A stretch of 64,000 nucleotides of DNA from Desulfovirgula thermocuniculi DSM 16036 (lineage in GTDB: Bacteria > Bacillota > Desulfotomaculia > Desulfotomaculales > Desulfovirgulaceae). The first letter of the stretch is position 1, and each line of letters starts with the position of its first letter. The DNA is taken from the NCBI RefSeq assembly GCF_000429345.1, contig NZ_AUBR01000006.1, forward strand, positions 21,597-85,596, written 5' to 3'. The translations under genes and the position numbers were made by a program. This document shows, in pieces, positions 42,798 through 50,689 of the stretch. The notes below the pieces were generated by a model. The model did not search any database. It was not told the DNA's origin and saw only the letters and a program-made list of their open reading frames with translations.

Positions 42798-42819
42798 GCC
42801 GCGAAAAAGCGGCTTTTTT
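42798..42819 (+). terminator. Terminator of the spoIIG cluster
   Basis: GCCGC/GCGGC (42798-42802 with 42809-42813) with loop GAAAAA, followed by six T. Confidence 0.8.
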
Positions 42820-42896
42820 GTTTGAAACGGTTTAAGCACCGGGGAAAAAGTCAAAACTAGGAGTAAAAGCTCTACCGGAGGAAAAACGGGCCTTTG

Positions 42897-43598
42897 ATGC
42901 GCGGTAAAGGAAAAATGGTGCTCGTCATCTCCCTGGTGCTGGCGCTTTTAGCGGGAGCCGGTGCAGGGGCGCTTGGTGAGCGGCCCTCTCATCCCGTTTG
43001 CGGCCTCATCCGCCTCCATGTGCTGGCCAACAGCGACAGCCCCGTCGACCAGGCCCTCAAGCTGCGGGTGAGGGACGCCGTGGTCGGCAGCACGGCGCCG
43101 CTGTTCCGGCAAGCCCGCACGCCCGCCGAGGCGAGAGAAATCGCCCTGGCCAACCTGGAGCTGATCCGGGAGGTAGCCGAGAGGGAGGTGCGCGCCGCCG
43201 GCAAGGACTACCCGGTTACCGTCTCCTGGGGCCGCTACCGTTTTCCGGAACGGACCTACCCCTCGCCCGCAGGCAGCCTTACCCTCCCGGAGGGGGATTA
43301 CGAGGCAGTGCGCATAGTGCTGGGGAGGGGGGAGGGAGCCAACTGGTGGTGCGTGCTCTTCCCGCCCCTGTGCTTTGTGGACTTCCGGCCCGGCGGTTCG
43401 GGTAGCGCCCTGCCGGGGGATCCCGGCGGCAGCGTGCCCCTGGGCGGGGCGGACCACCAGCCGGCCTTCAAATGGCTGGACGGGCCGGGAGTGGTGCGCG
43501 TCCCCGCGCCGGCGGGGGGAGCGGTGGAGTTCCGGATACGGCTGGCGGAGGTGCTGGGCGGCTCCGGCGGGCGCCTGAAGCACCCCCCGGGCAGCTAG
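42897..43598 (+). CDS. spoIIR: Stage II sporulation protein R (SpoIIR)
   Basis: A 233-residue protein secreted from the forespore that triggers SpoIIGA to process pro-sigma-E across the septum. It has a signal/anchor segment (VLVISLVLALLAGAGAGAL), IRLHVLANSDSPVDQALKLRVRDAV (family hallmark, seen at residues 38-62), a YEAVRIVLGRG stretch and the diagnostic NWWCVLFPPLCF. The C-terminus has a Gly/Pro-rich insert before EFRIRLAEV. A GGAGG site about 17 nt upstream is not ideally spaced; TTG 42894 is an alternative start. Confidence 0.93.
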   Translation: MRGKGKMVLVISLVLALLAGAGAGALGERPSHPVCGLIRLHVLANSDSPVDQALKLRVRDAVVGSTAPLFRQARTPAEAREIALANLELIREVAEREVRAAGKDYPVTVSWGRYRFPERTYPSPAGSLTLPEGDYEAVRIVLGRGEGANWWCVLFPPLCFVDFRPGGSGSALPGDPGGSVPLGGADHQPAFKWLDGPGVVRVPAPAGGAVEFRIRLAEVLGGSGGRLKHPPGS

Positions 43599-43621
43599 TG
43601 TTCTCCCGGCCCCCGGCGGCA

Positions 43622-43627
43622 TATAAT
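43622..43627 (+). promoter_or_regulatory. Possible -10 element before ymxH
   Basis: CATATAAT ending at 43627 contains TATAAT and also resembles the sigma-E -10 (CATACANT, 7 of 8). No -35 for either sigma factor is clear. Confidence 0.35.
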
Positions 43628-43646
43628 ATGTCAGGGGGTGCGGGCC

Positions 43647-43907
43647 ATGGTAAAGGTATCGGACCTGCGGATGCGGGAGGTAATTAACATTGCAGACGGG
43701 CGGCGCCTGGGGCCCATTAAGGACATCGACATCGACCTGGAGGGGGGAAAGGTGAGCGCCATCATCCTCCCCGGCCAGGGCAGCCGCCTGCTGGGCCTCT
43801 TTGGGCGGGAGGAAGAAATTGTGGTCCCCTGGCACAAGATCAAGAAAATAGGCCTGGACGTGATCCTCGTGGACCTGCGGGAAATTACCGAGGTGGGCCC
43901 TAGGTAA
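43647..43907 (+). CDS. ymxH: PRC-barrel sporulation protein of the YlmC/YmxH family
   Basis: An 86-residue PRC-barrel protein (KVSDLRMREVINIADGRR, LGPIKDIDIDLEGGKVSAII, and the VPWHKIKKIGLDVILV end). YlmC and YmxH are conserved in endospore formers with unclear function; YmxH is expressed in sporulation. ATG 43647 has GGGGGTG 7 nt upstream; GTG 43638 overlaps that site. It is the last gene of the sporulation block and is followed by a terminator. Confidence 0.85.
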   Translation: MVKVSDLRMREVINIADGRRLGPIKDIDIDLEGGKVSAIILPGQGSRLLGLFGREEEIVVPWHKIKKIGLDVILVDLREITEVGPR

Positions 43908-43960
43908 AAACTAAAATCTGCTTAGGTTGGACAAGCAAGCCTGCAAAAAGTGGCGGAAAT

Positions 43961-43990
43961 AGGCCCTGAGCTACATCGGGGCCTTTTGCT
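43961..43990 (+). terminator. Intrinsic terminator after ymxH
   Basis: AGGCCC (43961-43966) pairs with GGGCCT (43979-43984) around a 12-nt loop, followed by TTTGCTT. Confidence 0.6.
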
Positions 43991-44040
43991 TTTGGTCACA
44001 AAATATTGTAGAATGAACTCAACAACCATACAAATAGTTG
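43986..44040 (+). promoter_or_regulatory. Promoter and NrdR box of the nrdR-nrdD-nrdG operon
   Basis: TTGCTT (43986-43991), a 17-bp spacer and TAGAAT (44009-44014) form a promoter. In the spacer and over the -10, TCACAAAATATTGTAG (43996-44011) matches the NrdR box consensus (acaCwATATwTwGtgt) at about 12 of 16 bases, with a weaker second box at 44025-44040. NrdR is encoded directly downstream and would repress here when dATP is plentiful. Confidence 0.55.
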
Positions 44041-44050
44041 GTGAAATGGG

Positions 44051-44521
44051 GTGCGCTGTCCCTTTTGCGGTACTCCGGACACCCGCGTGCTGGACTCCCG
44101 GGCGGCGGAAGAGGGTTACTCCGTGCGCCGCCGGCGGGAGTGCGGCGCCTGCGGCCGCAGGTTTACCACCTACGAGCGGGTGGACGAGCCCCCGCTGGTG
44201 GTGGTGAAGAAGGACGGCCGGCGGGAGGCCTTTAACCGCCACAAGCTCCTGGCCGGGCTGGTCAAGGCCTGCCAGAAGCGCCCCATTTCCATGTCCGTCC
44301 TGGAGTCCCTGGTGGACGAGGTGGAGCGGTCCCTGCGCAGCACGGCGGAGCTGGAAATTCACAGCCACCAGATCGGCGAGATGGTCATGGAGCGCCTGCG
44401 CGCCTTAGACGGGGTGGCTTACGTGCGCTTTGCCTCGGTCTACCGGGAGTTCCGGGACGCCAGGGAGTTCGTGCAGGAAGTTGAGCGCCTCACGCAGGGG
44501 GGCGCCGGCGAGGGTACATAG
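44051..44521 (+). CDS. nrdR: Transcriptional repressor NrdR
   Basis: A 156-residue ATP/dATP-sensing repressor of ribonucleotide reductase genes. An N-terminal zinc ribbon (MRCPFCGTPDTRVLDSR, RRRECGACGRRFTTYERV) binds DNA, and an ATP-cone follows (VVKKDGRREAFNRHKLLAGL, VERSLRSTAELEIHSHQIGE). GTG 44051 is the only start giving the invariant MRCPFC N-terminus. It leads nrdD by 18 nt, so the regulator and its likely target share one transcript. Confidence 0.97.
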   Translation: MRCPFCGTPDTRVLDSRAAEEGYSVRRRRECGACGRRFTTYERVDEPPLVVVKKDGRREAFNRHKLLAGLVKACQKRPISMSVLESLVDEVERSLRSTAELEIHSHQIGEMVMERLRALDGVAYVRFASVYREFRDAREFVQEVERLTQGGAGEGT

Positions 44522-44539
44522 CGTGAGGAGGGTACCGGG

Positions 44540-46558
44540 ATGTTTAAGGTCATCCGCAAGCGCGACGGGCGGGAAGTGCCCTTTGACGAGACCAAGATCA
44601 CCGACGCCATCTTTAAAGCGGCGCGGGCCGTGGGCGGTGAAGACCGCCAGCGGGCCATGGAGCTGACCATTGAAGTCTTAAAAATGCTCAAGAAGAAGTA
44701 CAACGGCCAGGTCTTCAGCGTGGAAGACGTGCAGGACGTGGTGGAAAAGGTGCTCATTGAGGCCGGGCACGCCCGCACGGCCAAGGCCTACATCCTGTAC
44801 CGGGACAAACGCACCCGCATCAGGGAAGCCAAGAGCGAGCTCATGGATGCGGTGGAGGAGATCTTAAAGGAAACCAACCGCGAAAACGCCAACGTTGGCA
44901 ACTCGCCCAGCGCCAAGATGCTGCAGATTGCCAGCGCGGCCAGCAAGAAGTATTACCTCACGCGGCTTTTAGACGAGGATTTTTCCGCGGCGCACCTCCG
45001 GGGGGACATTCACATCCACGACCTGGAGTGGTACGCCAAGACCATAAACTGCCTGCAGATCCCCCTGGACAGGCTGCTGACCAACGGCTTTAACACCGGC
45101 CACGGGTACATAAGGCCACCCCGGCGGCCCGCTTCCGCCGCCGCCCTGGCGGCCATCATCCTGCAGAGCTCGCAAAACGATATGTTCGGGGGCCAGTCCT
45201 TCCCCTTTTTCGACCGGCAGATGGCCCCCTTTGTGGAAGGCGCCGACGAAAACGAGGTCTTCCAGGCCATGGAGGCCCTGGTCTATAACCTCAACTCCAT
45301 GCACTCGCGGGCCGGCAGCCAGGTGCCCTTTTCCAGCATCAACCTGGGCACCGATACCTCGGAGGCCGGGCGCAGGGTGACGAGGAACCTGCTCCTGGCC
45401 TATGAGGCCGGGCTGGGGCGCGGGGAAAACCCTATTTTCCCCAACATCATCTTCCGGCTGAAAAAGGGCGTTAACTTCGAGCCCGGCGACCCCAACTACG
45501 ACCTCTTCCAGCTGGCCATCCGGGTGGCCAGCAGGAGGCTCAACCCCACCTTTTCCTTCATGGACGCCTCCTTTAACGCCCCCTACGGCGACCAGGTGTC
45601 CTACATGGGCTGCCGCAGCAGGGTCATGGCCAACCGGAGGGGGCCCGAGGTGACGCCGGGAAGGGGCAACCTCTCCTTCACCACCATAAACCTGCCCCGC
45701 CTGGGCCTAAAAGCCGAGCGCAACGTGAAGAGGTTCTACCAGCTCCTGGATGAAATGCTCGGGCTGGTCATCCGCCAGCTCTACCACCGCTTCCGGGTGC
45801 AGGCCAGGCTCAGGGTTAAGGACCTGCCCTTTGTCATGGGGCAGGGGCTTTACCTGGGCTCGGAGGGGCTGCGGGAAGAGGACTCCATCGAGCCGGCCAT
45901 CGTCAACGGCACCCTGGCCGTGGGCTTCATCGGCCTGGCAGAAACCCTTGTGGCGTTAACTGGGTACCACCACGGCCAGAGCAGGGAGGCCCAGGAGCTG
46001 GGGCTGGAGATAGTGTCCTTCATGCGCCGGAAGGTAGACGAGGCGTGCGAGGAGTACAATTTAAACTACACCCTCCTGGCCACCCCGGCGGAGGGCCTCT
46101 GCGGGCGCTTTGTGAAGCTCGACCGCCAGGAGTTCGGCATCGTGCCCGGCGTCACCGACCGGGACTACTACACCAACTCCTTCCACATCCCGGTTTACTA
46201 CCCCATCAGCAGCTTCGACAAGATCAGCCTGGAGGGGCCGTACCACAAGTTCTGCAATGCCGGGCACATCAGCTACGTGGAGCTGGCTTCCCCGCCGCTG
46301 GCCAACCCGGAGGCCGTGGAGGCCATCCTCCGGCACATGGCCGCCTGCGACATGGGCTACGCGGGCATAAATTATCCGGTGGACTTCTGCATGATGTGCA
46401 ACTTCACGGGGGTAATCCACGAGAGCACGTGCCCCCGCTGCGGTTCGGCATCCATCAGGCGGGTGCGGCGGATTACCGGCTACCTCTCCACCGTGGACCG
46501 CTTTAACGACGGCAAGGTGGCCGAGCTAAACGACCGCCTGCCCCACAGCTTGAGCTAG
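44540..46558 (+). CDS. nrdD: Anaerobic (class III) ribonucleoside-triphosphate reductase NrdD
   Basis: A 672-residue glycyl-radical enzyme that makes deoxynucleotides from ribonucleoside triphosphates without oxygen. Residues 1-95 are an ATP-cone (VIRKRDGREVPFDETKI). The catalytic barrel includes DIHIHDLEWYAKTINC and FPFFDRQMAPF. The C-terminal zinc site is CMMCNFTGVIHESTCPRCG, and the glycyl radical sits in RRITGYLSTVDRFN near residue 650. ATG 44540 follows TGAGGAGGG. It implies an anaerobic lifestyle. Confidence 0.97.
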   Translation: MFKVIRKRDGREVPFDETKITDAIFKAARAVGGEDRQRAMELTIEVLKMLKKKYNGQVFSVEDVQDVVEKVLIEAGHARTAKAYILYRDKRTRIREAKSELMDAVEEILKETNRENANVGNSPSAKMLQIASAASKKYYLTRLLDEDFSAAHLRGDIHIHDLEWYAKTINCLQIPLDRLLTNGFNTGHGYIRPPRRPASAAALAAIILQSSQNDMFGGQSFPFFDRQMAPFVEGADENEVFQAMEALVYNLNSMHSRAGSQVPFSSINLGTDTSEAGRRVTRNLLLAYEAGLGRGENPIFPNIIFRLKKGVNFEPGDPNYDLFQLAIRVASRRLNPTFSFMDASFNAPYGDQVSYMGCRSRVMANRRGPEVTPGRGNLSFTTINLPRLGLKAERNVKRFYQLLDEMLGLVIRQLYHRFRVQARLRVKDLPFVMGQGLYLGSEGLREEDSIEPAIVNGTLAVGFIGLAETLVALTGYHHGQSREAQELGLEIVSFMRRKVDEACEEYNLNYTLLATPAEGLCGRFVKLDRQEFGIVPGVTDRDYYTNSFHIPVYYPISSFDKISLEGPYHKFCNAGHISYVELASPPLANPEAVEAILRHMAACDMGYAGINYPVDFCMMCNFTGVIHESTCPRCGSASIRRVRRITGYLSTVDRFNDGKVAELNDRLPHSLS

Positions 46559-46573
46559 TTAGAAGGTGTGCGT

Positions 46574-47080
46574 ATGTTCCTGCGCGTGGCCGGGATCGTA
46601 AAGGAGAGCGTGGTTGACGGGCCGGGGCTGCGGCTGGTGGTTTTCACGCAGGGCTGTTCCAGGCGCTGCCCCGGCTGCCACAACCCCCACACCTGGGACC
46701 CTGAAGGCGGTTCGGAGGTGGCGGTGGAAGAAATCGTTTCCATGGTAAAACAAAACCCCCTTTTAAGGGGGGTCACCCTTTCCGGGGGTGAGCCCTTTGC
46801 CCAGGCCGCACCCCTGGCCTGCCTGGCCCGTAAGGTGCGGGAGCTGGGCAAGGACGTCGTCACCTATACCGGCTACACCTGGGAGGAGCTGGTGGAGCTG
46901 GCCCGGGGCGACCCGGCAGTGAGGGACCTCCTGGAGCTCTCGCACTACGTGGTGGACGGCCCGTTTATAAGGGAACTGCACGATCCCGCCCTGCCGTTCC
47001 GCGGCTCCGCCAACCAGCGCATCATCGATGTGGCCGCCTCCCTGGCCAGGGGGGAAGTGGTCCTGGCCGGCTGGGGATAG
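46574..47080 (+). CDS. nrdG: Anaerobic ribonucleotide reductase-activating protein NrdG
   Basis: A 168-residue radical-SAM enzyme that installs the glycyl radical on NrdD. The 4Fe-4S cysteines lie in GCSRRCPGCHNPHTWDPEGG (CxxxCxxC), and the AdoMet-binding GGEPF occurs in VTLSGGEPFAQA. VDGPFIRELHDPALPFRGS near the end is typical of NrdG. ATG 46574 follows AGAAGGTGTG; GTG 46568 is possible. It lies 15 nt after nrdD in the same operon. Confidence 0.95.
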   Translation: MFLRVAGIVKESVVDGPGLRLVVFTQGCSRRCPGCHNPHTWDPEGGSEVAVEEIVSMVKQNPLLRGVTLSGGEPFAQAAPLACLARKVRELGKDVVTYTGYTWEELVELARGDPAVRDLLELSHYVVDGPFIRELHDPALPFRGSANQRIIDVAASLARGEVVLAGWG

Positions 47081-47112
47081 GCGAGAAGCGGGCCAGCGCG
47101 CCCGCCTTTTTG

Positions 47113-47340
47113 TTACCTGCAGGTGGCGCAGCTCTTTCCCGCGCAGCCGCTGCAGCCGCTTGAAGCGGTGGAGCCGCCGTTATCCCTGCTCCCGCCCAGG
47201 GCGGCAAAGCTGCTCAGCAGGCGCTCGGCCCCTACGGCCCGGCAGGACGGGCACTCCTGGGCCTCGCCGCTTTCCCCCACGGCGCACAGCTTTTCAAAGC
47301 GGTGGCCGCAGCGGCGGCAGCGAAATTCGTAAATGGGCAT
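47113..47340 (-). CDS. FmdB-family zinc-ribbon protein
   Basis: A 75-residue protein. The first 40 residues are the FmdB putative regulatory zinc ribbon (MPIYEFRCRRCGHRFEKL, then CPSCRAVGAERLL). The tail is rich in Gly, Ser and Cys and ends with a second Cys cluster (SSGCSGCAGKSCATCR), common in anaerobes' FmdB proteins. It likely binds zinc or an Fe-S cluster; the function is unknown. ATG at 47340 (minus) has AAGGGAG 8 nt upstream. It is divergent from the beta-CASP RNase gene. Confidence 0.88.
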   Translation of the reverse strand: MPIYEFRCRRCGHRFEKLCAVGESGEAQECPSCRAVGAERLLSSFAALGGSRDNGGSTASSGCSGCAGKSCATCR

Positions 47341-47464
47341 ATGCGACACTCCCTTCGCGCCCTTATGGTGGGCTTGTGTGCCTTTAGGCGATTTAAATTA
47401 TACTACCGCGCGCCTGCGGCGGCAATTGCCCGGCCGTTACAACATATTGTTAGGAGGTATGCCT

Positions 47465-49060
47465 GTGCGCGTGCGCTTTCTGGGTGCTGCCCAAACGGTT
47501 ACCGGCTCCTGCTTCCTCCTGGAAGCCGGATACCTGCGCCTGATGGTGGACTGCGGCATGTTCCAGGGCCCGCGGGAGCTGCGCGAGCGCAACTACAGCC
47601 CCTTTGCCGTGGACCCCGGCACCGTGGACTACGTCCTGCTCACCCACGCCCACATCGACCACAGCGGATTGCTCCCCAAGCTGGTCAAGCGGGGCTTCCG
47701 GGGCAAGATCCTGGCCACGCCGGCCACCGTGGACCTCTGCGCCGTAATGCTCCCCGACAGTGGCCACATCCAGGAGATGGAGGTGGAGAGGCTGAACCGC
47801 AAGGCGCAGCGGGCCGGACGCCCCCTGGTGGAGCCCATCTACACCGTGGAGGACGCCCACCGGGCCATGGAGTTTTTCCGGCCCGTGGAGTACGGGGAGA
47901 CGGTCCGCTTAACACCGGAAATTTCCGTGCGCTTCCTAGATGCCGGCCACATCCTGGGCTCGGCCATGGTGGAGGTCGAGGTACGCGAGGGCGGGCAAGC
48001 CGTGAGGCTTGTGTTCAGCGGCGACCTGGGAGGGAAAGGGCGTCCTTTTGTGCGGGACCCCGCGCCGGTAAAAGAGGCCGACTTCCTGTTTATGGAATCT
48101 ACCTACGGGGACCGATTGCGCCCCCAAGAAGATCGCTTAAAGGCGCTGGAGGAAGTTGTTTTTGAAACCTACCGCAAGGGCGGCAATTTGATCATCCCGG
48201 CCTTTGCCGTGGAGCGGACACAGGACTTAATTTACGACTTTCACCTCTTAATTAACAGCGGACGCTTCCCGCCGATGAAAATATACATTGACAGCCCTAT
48301 GGCTACGGCGGTAACGGAGACTTTTAAAAAGTACACCTGCTACTACGACGAGGAAGCAAGTCAGTTAATCAATCAAGACAAGAACCCCCTAAATATGGAA
48401 GTGCTCCACTTTGCCCGCACCCGGGAAGAGTCCATGGCCTTAAACGCCATTAAGGGCGGGGCCATCATCATTGCCGCCAGCGGCATGTGCGAGGCGGGGC
48501 GCATCAAGCACCACCTGAAGCACAACCTGTGGCGGCCCGAATGCACGGTGCTCTTTGTGGGCTACCAGGCGCCGGGCACCAAGGGGCGCCGCATTAAGGA
48601 CGGGGCAAAGTTCGTGCGCATTCACGGGGAGGAAATAGCCGTGAAGGCCGCGGTGCGGAGCATTGAGGGCTACTCCACGCACGCCGACCAGGCGGAGATC
48701 CTGGAGTGGCTGGGGAACCTGCAGAAGCCCCCGTTGCGCCTCTTCCTGGTGCACGGCGAGCCGGCGTCCCTGGCCGCCCTGGCCGCCGAAATCCGCCGGC
48801 GCTACGGCTTCGAGGTGCACGTCCCCGCCCTGGGGGAAGAGGTGCTCCTCACCCCGGTGCCGCCGGCCGAGGAGGAGGAGATCCGCCGCCTCCACGCCGA
48901 GGTGAGCGCGCGCCTGCAGGAGTTGCTGGCCGCCGGGCGGGGGCGCGAGTTTTACGGGGACATCTCCGCGCGCTTAAAGGGGCTTTTTACCCTGCTCGAG
49001 GCCGTCCCCGGAGAGGGCAAAAATTCCGACGTTGCCCGGGACGCAAAGCCGCGGCTATAA
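47465..49060 (+). CDS. MBL-fold/beta-CASP RNA-processing exonuclease
   Basis: A 531-residue metallo-beta-lactamase-fold nuclease with a beta-CASP cap, like the Thermus TTHA0252 RNase and CPSF-73-type enzymes. The metal motifs are LTHAHIDHSGLLP, AGHILGSAMVEVE and VFSGDLGGKG. The beta-CASP motifs are ESTYGDR, IAASGMCEAGRIKHHL and GYSTHADQAEIL. No signal peptide. GTG 47465 is 7 nt from AGGAGG; ATG 47459 abuts that site and would be poorly spaced. The C-terminal 80 residues are a helical extension. Confidence 0.92.
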   Translation: MRVRFLGAAQTVTGSCFLLEAGYLRLMVDCGMFQGPRELRERNYSPFAVDPGTVDYVLLTHAHIDHSGLLPKLVKRGFRGKILATPATVDLCAVMLPDSGHIQEMEVERLNRKAQRAGRPLVEPIYTVEDAHRAMEFFRPVEYGETVRLTPEISVRFLDAGHILGSAMVEVEVREGGQAVRLVFSGDLGGKGRPFVRDPAPVKEADFLFMESTYGDRLRPQEDRLKALEEVVFETYRKGGNLIIPAFAVERTQDLIYDFHLLINSGRFPPMKIYIDSPMATAVTETFKKYTCYYDEEASQLINQDKNPLNMEVLHFARTREESMALNAIKGGAIIIAASGMCEAGRIKHHLKHNLWRPECTVLFVGYQAPGTKGRRIKDGAKFVRIHGEEIAVKAAVRSIEGYSTHADQAEILEWLGNLQKPPLRLFLVHGEPASLAALAAEIRRRYGFEVHVPALGEEVLLTPVPPAEEEEIRRLHAEVSARLQELLAAGRGREFYGDISARLKGLFTLLEAVPGEGKNSDVARDAKPRL

Positions 49061-49139
49061 TTTAAGGTGAAGCCGGGCCCCGGCCCTGCCGCGCGGCTTT
49101 TTAGGGCGGCGGCCCGGGGCAGGAAAATTACCGGGGGGC

Positions 49140-49967
49140 ATGGTGCGGTTGCCGGCCTTTAGGTGGCAGGAGGAAGGGGAGGTAAAGTACCTGGTCTTTG
49201 AACATTTTGGGCGCACGGGCCTGGTAGCCCACGGCTTTACCTCCCGCCACGGGGGCGTGAGTGCGGGGGAATACGCCACCTTGAACCTGGCCTTTCACGT
49301 GGGCGACGACCCACAGCGGGTGCTGGCAAACCGCGAAATAGCCTGCCGCGCCCTGGGCATAAACCCGGCGCACCTGGTGGCCGGAGAGCAGGTGCACGGC
49401 GCCAACGTGGCGGTGGTGGGCAAGGGGGAGCGCGGGCGGGGCGCCACCTCGCCGGAGGGCGCCCTGCCGGCCACCGACGCCTTGGTTACCGCGGAGCCCC
49501 TGGTGCCCCTCTCTGCCTACTTTGCCGACTGCGTGCCCGTCTTCCTTCTGGACCCGTTGAGGGGAGTGGCGGGGCTGGCCCACGCCGGCTGGAGGGGCAC
49601 CTGCCTGGGCGTTGCCGCCAGGACGGTGAAAGCGATGTGCCGCCGCTTCGGCAGCCGGCCCGCGGACCTCCTGGCCGCCATCGGCCCGGCAATAGGCCCC
49701 TGCTGCTACCAGGTGGGCGAGGACGTGGCCGGGAGAGTACGGGAGTCCCTTTCCTCCTGGCCGGAGTTGCTTGTTCCCGGCGGCCCCGGGAAGTGGCACC
49801 TCGACCTCCGGGAGGCCAACCGCAGGCTCCTGCTGGAAGCGGGCCTTGATCCCGCAAACATTGCCGTGGCAGAGCTGTGCACTTGCTGCCGGCAAGACCT
49901 CTTCTTTTCCCACCGCGGGAGCCGGGGACGCACGGGGAGGATGGCCGCTTTCATCATGCTGCGCTGA
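49140..49967 (+). CDS. pgeF: PgeF/YfiH-family peptidoglycan-editing/purine nucleoside enzyme
   Basis: A 275-residue protein of the multicopper-oxidase-like DUF152 family (YfiH/YlmD/PgeF), named at times polyphenol oxidase or laccase-domain protein. Members have been shown to phosphorylise adenosine and to edit peptidoglycan precursors. Zinc-binding motifs are visible: VHGANVAVV, ADCVPVFLLDP, LAHAGWRGT and GPAIGPCCYQVG. In many Firmicutes the gene sits near sepF/ylmE. Here the Pho genes follow by 23 nt. Confidence 0.9.
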   Translation: MVRLPAFRWQEEGEVKYLVFEHFGRTGLVAHGFTSRHGGVSAGEYATLNLAFHVGDDPQRVLANREIACRALGINPAHLVAGEQVHGANVAVVGKGERGRGATSPEGALPATDALVTAEPLVPLSAYFADCVPVFLLDPLRGVAGLAHAGWRGTCLGVAARTVKAMCRRFGSRPADLLAAIGPAIGPCCYQVGEDVAGRVRESLSSWPELLVPGGPGKWHLDLREANRRLLLEAGLDPANIAVAELCTCCRQDLFFSHRGSRGRTGRMAAFIMLR

Positions 49968-49990
49968 CGGCAGCCAGGGGAGGGAGGACA

Positions 49991-50689
49991 GTGGCCAAGA
50001 TACTGGTGGTGGACGACGAGGAGCATATTGTGGAGCTGATCCGCTTTAACCTGGAAAGAGAAGGCTACCAGGTCATTGCCGCACGGGACGGGCACGGGGC
50101 GCTCGAGCTGGCCCGCTCCCAGCTGCCGGATCTCATTGTGCTGGACATCATGCTGCCGGGCCAGGACGGACTGGCGGTTTGCCGCGCCCTGCAGCAAGAC
50201 GAGCACACCCGGCAGATACCCATCATTATGGTCAGCGCCCGGGGTGAAGAAGTGGACAGGGTCTTGGGGCTGGAAATGGGGGCCGATGACTACCTCACCA
50301 AGCCCTTTAGCCCCCGCGAGCTAGTGGCCCGCGTCAAGGCCCGCCTGCGCCGGGCCTCCGGCGGAAAGAAGGAGCGGTCTGCGGGAAAGCTGGTGCGGGG
50401 GCGGCTGGTTATCGACCAGGAGCGCTTCATGGTTACCGTGGACGGCATCAGGCAGGACCTCACGCCCAAAGAGTTCGAGCTCCTGCGCCTTTTGGCCAGC
50501 GAACCCGGAAAGGTTTTTACCCGCGAGTACCTGCTGGAGCAGATCTGGGGGTACGATTACACGGGTGATTCGCGCACCGTGGACGTGCACATACGCCACA
50601 TACGCCAGAAATTCGAGCAGTTGCCCGGATCGCCCCAGTTCATTGAAACCGTGCGCGGCGTGGGCTACCGCTTCCGGGAGGTGCCTTGA
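49991..50689 (+). CDS. phoP: Response regulator PhoP/PhoB-like (OmpR family)
   Basis: A 232-residue two-component regulator. The receiver has the acidic pair (VVDDEEHIVEL), phospho-acceptor Asp in IVLDIMLPGQDG (about residue 53) and Lys in YLTKPFSPREL. A winged-helix OmpR domain follows (LTPKEFELLRLLASEPG, RTVDVHIRHIRQK, VRGVGYRF). GTG 49991 follows GGGAGG. The kinase gene overlaps its stop by 4 nt, and pstB-phoU follow, which supports phosphate sensing. Confidence 0.92.
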   Translation: MAKILVVDDEEHIVELIRFNLEREGYQVIAARDGHGALELARSQLPDLIVLDIMLPGQDGLAVCRALQQDEHTRQIPIIMVSARGEEVDRVLGLEMGADDYLTKPFSPRELVARVKARLRRASGGKKERSAGKLVRGRLVIDQERFMVTVDGIRQDLTPKEFELLRLLASEPGKVFTREYLLEQIWGYDYTGDSRTVDVHIRHIRQKFEQLPGSPQFIETVRGVGYRFREVP

